This document shows positions 12,087 through 24,000 of a stretch of DNA of 64,000 bases, piece after piece. The DNA comes from Epiperipatus broadwayi. Taxonomy: Eukaryota; Onychophora; Udeonychophora; Euonychophora; Peripatidae. Location: assembly GCA_028023455.1 (NCBI GenBank), contig JAQFVV010012545.1, positions 1,364,001-1,428,000 of the forward strand. Direction: 5' to 3'. The first letter of the stretch is position 1. Each line of letters starts with the position of its first letter. A program made the position numbers and the translations under genes. The notes below the pieces were generated by a model, which was not told the DNA's origin, searched no databases, and saw only the letters and a program-made list of their open reading frames with translations.

Positions 12087-15000
12087 CTGAAATCAAATAT
12101 GAATAAAAAATATAAAATTAAAAAGACTGTCACTAAAAATCTTTTATATTTTATATATATATCTGCCAATACATATTTTGAATGTCATAAATATTAACAT
12201 TATATTGACATTTTGATCAGATCCCATGAGTCATCTTCCATATAACAGAAGGGTATGTTGAAATCTTGTCTAATTTATTGGTTTGTCTGTAATAAACCTG
12301 AATGAGTTTTACTACTCAGAAGATGGTTAGTAAGATCTAATCAAAATGTTGATAGTAATAATATTTATAAGCAAATATCTACATATGTATGTATAAATGA
12401 ATCCAAAATATATAATAAAATATAAAAGACAATTCAATTTCAGAACAGCAAATAAAAATGTAATACATGTGAAGATTATAATAGCATAAACAGAAATAAA
12501 AACTGTAAAAACTTAGTTGACGATTTTCTAAATAATAGAGATTAGGATGAGAGGTTGATAAAAATTTGTTATTTAGAATTATGTAGCATATATGAGCGCT
12601 TTAAAACGTTGGTTGAAGAAGCTGTTGATAGCAAACAATCAAAATGAGTTAATCCAGATTGTTTGCTATTAACAGCTTCTTCAACCAGCATTTTAAAGTG
12701 CTCATATATGCTATTACAATTATTGAAGAAGTAAACTAAATTATTTTTAGAATTATGTTATAAGTATGATATCGATAAGAGAAAAACCATAAAGCAATAA
12801 ACTACAGACATTATGAAATTTAAGTTTTTAATTTTTTTTAATAACTGCATAAGGCTTGGATACTGAGATAGTTTTAAATCAATAACTAAAAATTAATTAT
12901 TGTTTACAGATTTAAGAGTGATGCTTTGCAAAATAAATTAAATTTTGTAGTTGATATTCTAAAAATGAGAACAAAAAGCACTTGCTAAAATAAAAGGCTT
13001 AATTGCAGAGAGAAGAGTTAAAAAGCATGATATATTGTTCCATCTTGGTCATTCCTTGGATATATTAGAAATATTTTTTTTATAAGTCATTTATTTATTA
13101 AACAATTCAAAACAAAGCAAAACTCTCCATATAGTAGTGCCATCTTGTGCTAACAAGAGCAATCAATGGATGCCAGAATATGGAGAGTTTTGCTTTGTTT
13201 TGAATTGTTTAATAACAATTATGTACTAGTATGAGATAGTGATCACGTGATGTTTAGTCATTTATTTTTGTTACAAAGTTATTCATTATTAAAGTTGTTG
13301 AATGATATCTTATCTAATTTTATCTTATCATGTCTAATCTTAAGTTATTATAAAACACACCAATGTACAAATAACAATTTGTGACTTGTTTTATTTTATT
13401 CTATCTTTAAGAAAATAATACGTGATACGTTTGACATCTTATTCTAAATGTCACTTCTACATTTTTTTAGCGTATTTAACAGAAGATGTAAATAGCTCAA
13501 CAATGGTTACATTTTCATGTTTATGTGTATGCACATGTATTAATTTTAAATTCACAAGTGTTTTAAAAATAGTATTTCCTTACAAAATATAGCATTTATA
13601 ACAGTATTTTAAAATTAAAACTGATGTATTTTATATTATTATTTTTAAAAAAATTAAAAGATTATTGTTATAATAATATTTTGAAATGCTTTTGTTTTCA
13701 AACTAAAATTCTAAACAGACATATTGTTGGGAACACTGTTTTGTTTCATAAAAAGATGGGATTCTAATAAAAAAGAAATAATTCTTTTAAAACAATGGAC
13801 TTGAGCATATCGATAACCTGATGATTTCATTAATATGTAAATAAGAAACTAAATTGATAAAAAATCAAGTCAGATGACCTAATTTTAATAAAGCTCCTAT
13901 TTACAAATGTTATATATAGAGTAAGTTAAAAACAAACTCTTATGAAGCTTCAAAAATACCTTCAACCTCAGACCGCGGTTTCTGCCTCTAGCGTCATCAG
14001 TGAGGTGCTAGGGAATAAAAATACTAGAACTAGTCCAGCATTTTATCAATGCCTAACTATTGAGAAGAAAATCTGAAACTTTCAGACATTTAAATGTCCA
14101 AAAATCCAGCTATCTAACTCAAATAGCCGTATGGGACTGAACTAAGTTAGATAGCTGGATTTTTGGACATTTAAATGTCTGAAAGTTTCAGATTTTCTTC
14201 TCAATAGTTAGGCATTGATAAAATGCTGGACTAGTTCTAGTATTTTTATTCCCTAGCACCTCACTGATGACGCTAGAGGCAGAAACCGCGGTCTGAGGTT
14301 GAAGGTATTTTTGAAGCTTCATAAGAGTTTGTTTTTAACTTACTCTATATATAACATTTGTAAATAGGAGCTTTATTAAAATTAGGTCATCTGACTTGAT
14401 TTTTTATCAATTTAATTTTAGTTTTTTGCTATTAATGCTTTGGCGATTTTATATTGCTAGAGCTATTAATATATGGTGTATCTGAACTTAGTTCAGTCCC
14501 ATACGGCTATTTGAGTTAGATAGCTGGATTTTTGGACATTTAAATGTCTGAAAGTTTCAGATTTTCTTCTCAATAGTTAGGCATTGATAAAATGCTGGAC
14601 TAGTTCTAGTATTTTTATTCCCTAGCACCTCACTGATGACGCTAGAGGCAGAAACCGCGGTCTGAGGTTGAGGGTATTTTTGAAGCTTCATAAGAGTTTG
14701 TTTTTAACTTACTCTATATATAACATTTGTAAATAGGAGCTTTATTAAAATTAGGTCATCTGACTTGATTTTTTATCAATTTAATTTTAGTTTTTTGCTA
14801 TTAATGCTTTGGCGATTTTATATTGCTAGAGCTATTAATATATGGTGTATCTGAACTTAGTTCAGTCCCATACGGCTATTTGAGTTAGATAGCTGGATTT
14901 TTGGACATTTAAATGTCTGAAAGTTTCAGATTTTCTTCTCAATAGTTAGGCATTGATAAAATGCTGGACTAGTTCTAGTATTTTTATTCCCTAGCACCTC

Positions 15001-18000
15001 ACTGATGACGCTAGAGGCAGAAACCGCGGTCTGAGGTTGAAGGTATTTTTGAAGCTTCATAAGAGTTTGTTTTTAACTTACTCTATATATAACATTTGTA
15101 AATAGGAGCTTTATTAAAATTAGGTCATCTGACTTGATTTTTTATCAATTTAATTTTAGTTTTTTGCTATTAATGCTTTGGCGATTTTATATTGCTAGAG
15201 CTATTAATATATGGTGTATCTGAACTTAGTTCAGTCCCATACGGCTATTTGAGTTAGATAGCTGGATTTTTGGACATTTAAATGTCTGAAAGTTTCAGAT
15301 TTTCTTCTCAATAGTTAGGCATTGATAAAATGCTGGACTAGTTCTAGTATTTTTATTCCCTAGCACCTCACTGATGACGCTAGAGGCAGAAACCGCGGTC
15401 TGAGGTTGAAGGTATTTTTGAAGCTTCATAAGAGTTTGTTTTTAACTTACTCTATATATAACATTTGTAAATAGGAGCTTTATTAAAATTAGGTCATCTG
15501 ACTTGGATTTTTTATCAATTTAATTTTAGTTTTTTGCTATTAATGCTTTGGCGATTTTATATTGCTAGAGCTATTAATATATGGTGTATCTGAACTTAGT
15601 TCAGTCCCATAAGGCTATTTGAGTTAGATAGCTGGATTTTTGGACATTTAAATGTCTGAAAGTTTCAGATTTTCTTCTCAATAGTTAGGCATTGATAAAA
15701 TGCTGGACTAGTTCTAGTATTTTTATTCCCTAGCACCTCACTGATGACGCTAGAGGCAGAAACCGTGGTCTGAGGTTGAAGGTATTTTTGAAGCTTCATA
15801 AGAGTTTGTTTTTAACTTACTCTATATATAACATTTGTAAATAGGAGCTTTATTAAAATTAGGTCATCTGACTTGATTTTTTATCAATTTAATTTTAGTT
15901 TTTTGCTATTAATGCTTTGGCGATTTTATATTGCTAGAGCTATTAATATATGGTGTATCTGAACTTAGTTCAGTCCCATACGGCTATTTGAGTTAGATAG
16001 CTGGATTTTTGGACATTTAAATGTCTGAAAGTTTCAGATTTTCTTCTCAATAGTTAGGCATTGATAAAATGCTGGACTAGTTCTAGTATTTTTATTCCCT
16101 AGCACCTCACTGATGACGCTAGAGGCAGAAACCGTGGTCTGAGGTTGAAGGTATTTTTGAAGCTTCATAAGAGTTTGTTTTTAACTTACTCTATATATAA
16201 CATTTGTAAATAGGAGCTTTATTAAAATTAGGTCATCTGACTTGATTTTTTATCAATTTAATTTTAGTTTTTTGCTATTAATGCTTTGGCGATTTTATAT
16301 TGCTAGAGCTATTAATATATGGTGTATCTGAACTTAGTTCAGTCCCATACGGCTATTTGAGTTAGATAGCTGGATTTTTGGACATTTAAATGTCTGAAAG
16401 TTTCAGATTTTCTTCTCAATAGTTAGGCATTGATAAAATGCTGGACTAGTTCTAGTATTTTTATTCCCTAGCACCTCACTGATGACGCTAGAGGCAGAAA
16501 CCGCGGTCTGAGGTTGAAGGTATTTTTGAAGCTTCATAAGAGTTTGTTTTTAACTTACTCTATATATAAAATAAATAAGAAACTACTATAAATAAGCGCA
16601 TGATATTAAATTGATTCTCTTCTTATTCTGCTTATTCTTTGCTCTTAAATACATATCAGTTATTTCAGTAAGTGCTACATTTTTGTAATAAACTTTTTTA
16701 AAAAAAATGCATTTTATATATATTAAAGATGTTTTTAAAGAGAGCAATATAATGAGAGGGTAAACAAAAGTTCAACATCTAAACACAGAGGATAAACTTA
16801 ATTCTTTTGAGAGGCTTTGAAACAATATCTAAAGGGAATTTATTGTTCACTGTAATGTTCTAAATGTTTATGGGAAATTTTTAAATGCCTTCTTAATTAA
16901 ATGTCAGTATACGTACACGTGTCTGATAAATATATGTGAGTATCCAAAAGAAATAAAATTAACAAATTGTCAAGGATTCAAAAATAACAGTGATTCTCTA
17001 ATGAAATAAAACAATTATAAAATATTAATAAAATGTTGAATGTAAACTTATATGTGTGTTTATCTGCACTTTATGCCTATGGAATATCGACACATTGAAG
17101 GATAAAATGATAACTATTTCAAATGGGAAATTTAATAGTTGCAATAGTAAATAAAAATCAACCATAGAAATTAACATGCCTGTATCAGTGTTTTATGAAA
17201 CCCAAATTATAAGGATACATATGATAACCTCTAATGTGGAAATAATCATTAAAAGAATTAGTATGCCTCAAAACCTTACCTAAAATTACTAGTTGTTAAT
17301 TTTGTAAAATAAACTTCAAAAAACTATGCTCTTATTTTATTGGTTTACTGTCATCAAATTATTGGATTCTATTAATAGATTATATATATATTTGGAACTT
17401 TGTGAAAGTAATCTAAACAGCAGTAGAACATTTGATGATGAACATTAATCTTTATTTATAGATCGTTTGGCCATATTTATGATTTAATATTACTATTATA
17501 TTTAATAATCATTTTAACATATGCTTATATGTGAGTGAATGTTTGAGTGGATCCGTAATTAAAGAAGTCATAATTGTCCTTTAAATTTTATCATTAGTGA
17601 TTAAAATGAATTTTTGCTTAATAATGTAAGTTCATTCAGTATCTGCATAATGGACAAACTGTAACAAGTTAGGACTTCATAATTTTATAGGTGGTCCATC
17701 TGAAATATATAGATGGGTATTTTTCTCTGGTTTTGGAATGAATATTAGGTCTAGCATCACTTGATGGTTCAAAGATACGCAATCTCATATAGCATTTTAA
17801 TTTTAATTCCTAAAATACATTCCTAATTTTAAATTTTTCTTTATTATCTATTTGTAAATAAATTATCATTATTATTCATTAAATTTGAATTTTGAGATTT
17901 ATTTACATTAATAAATACAAAGTATAACAATCATAATTTATATAAGAAAAAAAAATAAACATGGATACATAAAATCTAATTAATGAGTAATAAAAATATT

Positions 18001-21000
18001 ATCATCATACTGGTATTTGACAATTAATCAAGCTTAATCTAACACTTTCATGAATGCTTATTGATGCCAAAGCTATTAATAATAAATTTTATAATAAAAT
18101 TCTATTAGTTATTGAGCTTAGTATTTTTCATGCTCTGAATATAATATAATTTAACACACGGTAGCCTAAGTGTTATTTAAAATAAATACCAATTGTAAAT
18201 TTAACAATAAATCTTGAATATTATATCGTAGATTTTAGAGCATCTTATTTATAAAAGCCTATTAAACCCTCATTCATTTATTCTATTATGGATTGATTTA
18301 ATAGCTGATATAGCATTATCTATTTAGCTTGTATATGTATTCATTATATATTTATGTTATTTAATTAGTATTATTTTAAGTTCCTATTTTAAAATTTACA
18401 GGACATTAATAAGAGCTAGCATTCTTTATTTTATTCCTGGATTGTATCAGTATAAATTAGGGATTTGAAGCAAGGATATATAAACAGAGTCTTTTAACTT
18501 TTTTGTCTCAGTAATTTTTATTATTATTATTAATTTTGAATCTTTAGTTTAGTTTTGAAGAATCTCTATCTCTTGGGCATTATACACCGTTATAATTTTG
18601 AAGTTTCAATTCATAGGGCATACTAATAAGTCTTTCTTATGTATTACTCAATTTTTCTTTGTGATAGATTGGTAATTTGGCACATAATGATGTTCGTCCA
18701 TTGCTCTCATTTTATACTGTTACAATATATACATATTTTGATGTTCACATCTATATACTTTTTGTGTGTTTTCTTGATTTTTCTTCTTAACATTTAGCAG
18801 TCTTCAGGGTTATGAAGTTGTACATGTATATTGTTCACATATATGTAATTTAGATGAAAGAAAGTTATCCACTCACTTCCTAGCTTTTATTTCAAGTTAA
18901 ATATATCAACCCAACTATTATTACAGATTCAGGATATAAATATTGAAATTTTTCATGCATTAAACTAGAATAAATCTTTAGCTATGATGTAATTAGGCAA
19001 TCACTAAAGCTAAATCACATAATCTAATAATTAGCAATAACATTTGTCTGATTAACTTTAAACTAAAACACAGCTGCTTTTAGCTCACTTTTAAAGAAAT
19101 TTTCATTAAATTAGATTAAACAATTACATTAAAGAACCTTACATGATAATATGTATTCTAGCCAATTAACATATATATGCAACAAAAAGTTAAATGTGAC
19201 GTATCAAATACCAATTATGTAAGATCTGCAATGTAAGCAAAAATACCTTAGAACAAAAAAAAATAATTAATATTTATCAATCCTTTGTCAGCTGTTAGCT
19301 ATTGAATCATTTTTAGCTTAGCATTTAAGATTAAAGTAAATAATATAAATCCTTCTGTTAATAACTAGATCATATGTTGTGCATCTTTGAATTCTCATAC
19401 ATTAAAAAATATCTAGTCTGATTTACTATTCATATATAAACTTGATTCTATCTTTTAATTTAAAGTAAAATAAATAAATGCTATTCTTAATTACTAGACC
19501 ATGTGGTTTGGCTTGGACTATTGATTTTAATTGGGGATTGTATGGTTATATCATAGCTAGAAGTTTATTCTAATTTAATAAAAGGAAAAGCTCATTAAAA
19601 TATTCAATTTGACACATGTTTATAAAAAAAATGAAATGTATAAATTAAACACTTTTGACTTATGTATATAAACTAATTATTTTAATATAAATCCATTCTT
19701 GATATATACATATATGATATAAATATATAAATATCATGGTTAAGTTATGAGTTCAACAATAGTTTTTTTTATTTTTTTTTAAAAAAACCCACTTAATCCA
19801 GGAAAGAATAGACTGCATTTATAATTCTTAATTAAAAGAGATAATTAGTTGTTAACATATAACAAATAGACTGATAAGAAGGGTAGAAATACAAGTAAAT
19901 ATTTTATAGACTCTAGAGATCTTATAGGAGTCTGAGTATAAAAACGAAAATGTAAGGCTTCAAGACAAAATGCCTAATAAAAAGTAACATGGAAGACAAA
20001 AGAAACAGAATGAGCCTAATTCAGCAATCTCCTGCTACTGAAGGTACTAAGGTGGAGCAATCTTTATCCACATTATTTGTTTATGCCTATAAGCTGAATT
20101 TTTCAGATTGTTATAAGTTTTTTTTTTTAATATATGTCTATAATTTTATCTGCTCACATATATATATATATTTGTACATTTGATTTTATTTAAACATTTT
20201 CTATTCTTAAATTTTGATTTTATCATAATTATATTAATAAATAATACACAGTAACTTTTTTGTCTATAGTCACTTGGATAAATCATATTGTAGTTTTGAA
20301 ACTGGATTCAACATATTATAATAAAGTATAAAAACAATGAGGATATGGGTAAAAGAGAGAAATATATCACATACAATACTTTAAAATTTTGTAGCAAATG
20401 TAAAATGAGCAATATTTCGTGAAGCCCATACTTAGAAAGGATTGACCATGTTTGATCTAGATGAAAGGGGCTACTGCAGAAAATTTTGACCTGCTGTGGG
20501 TTATTTAAAGTTTGTTGTATCTTATTTTTTATTCATCCTTAGATACAACATATATATATTCTAACTGCAATTTTATATGTAGTTATATCCATCACTTACT
20601 TGAAATTGTTAAAAATTTTCAGAAAAATTAAAACTTTAGTTTTGACAGTCAGTAATAAAATACAGATTATTAAAAAATACAATGTTTTAAATGATAATTT
20701 TCTTCTCTTTTCTTCAGGCATTGTAAATAGGGATTTATTAAGAACTACCATCTAGCATTTTTTAATTACTCAAACTTATACTACATGGCATAACTGGAAT
20801 GAGGGGAAAGCAGATTTGCTATTGAAAAGCATTATGTAAATTGATGTTATATATTTTGTTTATTAAACACCAGTCAATTAATTACTAATGAATAAAAATA
20901 TATTCATAAAAATAAGAGCAACATTTTATATCAAGAAAGGTGTGCATGGGGAATCTAAATATTGTTTAAAAAAGTGAACAAATGAATGGATATTATGAAA

Positions 21001-24000
21001 GACTGATAAAATAAGTAAGCTAGAAAAATCAATTTTTGTAGATTAAGCAGTAAATTGCATTAAACATTTTCATTTGAATAATGCCTTTATTTTGTATAGG
21101 AAAGGCCATTTGAGAGAAAAAAAAGTTATATTTTATAAATATGCTGCACAATTTAGTGAGGAAATAATTAGATTACAAATCATGAAAGTTTAAAAAATTG
21201 TGTGTAAATTAGCTGATATTTAAATTTTAATTTAAAGCAGAATGTTTATATGCTATTACGAATACCAAATGTACTATAATTTCTGTTTTTTAAATATATG
21301 TATAGAAATTTTTATTCCAGTCTTTGTTTTGTTTTTTCGTACACATATAAAAATATGTAAGTTAGTAATCTATTTAGTATTGAGAAATTTAATGATAAAA
21401 AAAGATTTAATAAACAGATAGTCCTTAGTTGTATAGTCATGTAAAAATGTACAATTAAATATCAGTGATTTTGGAAATGGATTTGGGCTAGAGCTTTTAC
21501 TTGGAAAATGATTGTGGTCGTGCAATGCTATTTAGGAACAACTAACACAAATATGGAAAATCCAAAAAGTAATGGTCTAAAAATAGTCTGCCATTGAAAA
21601 TTCTGGCTAGATTAATATTCCTGGAAAAAAAATGTTTTAATATAAGCATAACTACTGGTGGCAAAGCAAGGAGTAATAATAAAGATATCGTCTTTCTAAA
21701 TATCTTTGAATAGAATGGGAAACATTTTCTTAATGAAAACTCTCCAAAAACTGACACAGATCTCAGTACTGATAGTTAGAGATGTCAAGCCTTAACATTG
21801 ACATAGGAATGACATTTATTTAATGGGCAAAGAGTTATGAGTTTATTTGGAAGAGCAAATCATCAAGTAAAAGAAGAATAGATGATTTAAGATTTGTTAT
21901 GAGGTTTAACTTGATAACATCTATTTCTCGAAATTTCTAGATGCATCGATGAAGTAATTAAATGATTTGTCGCTCAGTAAGTCATATGACATCTGAACAC
22001 AAAAAGTCATGGGGCTAAACTGGGATCCATGGATTTTTAATCTCTTAAGTTTACCACTCCATCATTGCCATTAAACCACATAGGACAAATGTATCTATAA
22101 AAAGCTACTAATTTTAGAAATCAATTTGTTTAGTGATTCACGTACCCAATGTCAGTCAGGGTCATAAAGCTAAGAGAAAGAGAGATTTATGAAAAATGTT
22201 ACTGAATAAATTTTATAAAAAAAGACCAAATTTTTCTTCTTAAGAGATTTTTTAGAATATGTAAGCAGGAAGGGCCAAAAGTTATTGGAAATAATAAGAC
22301 TCGCTCTGTGAACTTATAATGGGTTATTGTAATTGAATTTTTTGCTCAACACATGAAATAACTATCACGAACATTTTATTTAGGCAAAAAAAAAATATGG
22401 TATGCATTGTTGCTCTCAAGCTAAAACAATAGTTGAAGTAGAATTTATCTTAAACAGAATGCTAAAAAATTTGGACCTATGCAAAATTTTGCCAGTTGTC
22501 AAATATTAAAATTGAAGATTTGGATTTTTAAACTTGTCATGATACTGAGATATCGAATTTTTATAAAAAGTATATTTGAATACAAATAACTTTCACGTTC
22601 ACAAAAAAAAAAAAAAAAAAAAAAAGAGAGGAAAAATCTGACCAGTTCTCTGATAATGATTATATTATTAATAGATTTGATTAATAAAAAATGTAGTATT
22701 CTCAGATTGATAGAATAAGAAAATGAATTCATAAGTAGTACAAGTTTTAAAAATGATTGATGATTATAACTGCAAATCATGATCTCTTTAGATTTTGTGT
22801 GATGTATTAAAAATACTATATGAACCTGAAAAACATTATGATATACCTATTAAATCAGTATGATAATGAAATATTTTGAACATATGCAGGAATATTAATT
22901 TTTTAAATCATGATACAAGAGCTCAGATTGCTTACTCACTTAGATTTTGATAGAGATATCAGCTTGATAATTTAAAACAATTCTTTATCGTCTTAAAAAC
23001 AAAGAAATTCTAATTCCTGTTTAAAAAAATGAAATTTTAAATACAAAATTAATATGTATTAGCTTTAAACTCTTGAAATTTAATTGGAATATAGGGGTCC
23101 ATAAAGTTGGCCCATATGATGATCTTAAGGAAGATTGTATGGTTCAAATTTATAAAAATAATGGAGATAAAAAAAACTGCATTAATTATCAGAGAATATC
23201 ACTGCTACCCTCTACAGAAAAAATACTTTTAAAGATTTTAATGAATATGTTACTTCCAACTGTAGATAAGTGGTTAGCAAAAACTCAGTATGATTTTAGA
23301 GACTCAAAAAAACACTATAGACATGGTTTTTATTGTAAAGCAAGTACAAAAAAAATATATATACAATAATGCAAATGCAGATTTATATATTGCTTTTATT
23401 AATTTAGTCAAAGCATTTGATTCAATTAATCAAAAAAGTTAATGGTACTGTTTGAAATTATCTGATTGTACTCAGAAGTTTATTCATTTTATAATTTCTT
23501 TATAATAAAAGAGGTATTACTATGTGAGGTATAAAAACTTATGTCAAACAAGGATGTGTATTAGTTTCAACTTTATATTATCCACTTTAATGACAGTGGT
23601 CTTTAGAACAGTTTATAGGAAACTGCAAGAACCAGATATCAAGATGCAATAAAAGTTTCCTTGTATTTTTAATTTGAAATAATTAAAAATAAAACAAAAA
23701 ATTCATTATCTTGATTTCTAGTTTACACTAAGCAGATTATTGTGCTACTCTTGCCAAAGTCATCAGAATGTTTTAAATGCAATTTATAAAAACTTTCATT
23801 TAATAATTAATATTCAAAAAATCCAGCCATTGATTGGAAAAAAAAAAAAAAATTAATAACTTTCAGCTTGGGTGATTATCATTTAAAAATGTGAATCAAT
23901 TTAAATACCTTAATTTTTTTTAACCAGAAAGACAAGCTTGGATTTTGAGGTATAATAATTGAATATTAGGGTATTTTATCATAGCGATGTAATTATTTCA

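Larger units (their letters stand above)
13851..16571 (+). mobile_element. Retrozyme-like 369-bp tandem array with hammerhead motifs
   Basis: Seven direct units and one inverted unit form a 2.7 kb block. The distance between hammerhead cores is 369,369,369,370,369,369; the extra base is a G in the ACTTGGATTTTTT variant of unit 4/5. Units are almost identical, with a few substitutions (for example CCGCGG to CCGTGG in units 5 and 6). The first unit is inverted and joined head-to-head to the direct series across about 28 bases near 14116-14143. Both ends stop inside a unit. A 13-bp perfect direct repeat brackets the block, as expected for one insertion with target duplication. No protein is encoded. 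Known metazoan retrozymes are small non-coding tandem repeats with hammerheads; this resembles them but shows only one array. Confidence 0.9.

Noticed and set aside
13851-16571. CRISPR-like or centromeric satellite array
   Set aside because: Repeats are contiguous 369-bp units without spacers, and the block is a single insertion bounded by a 13-bp duplication.
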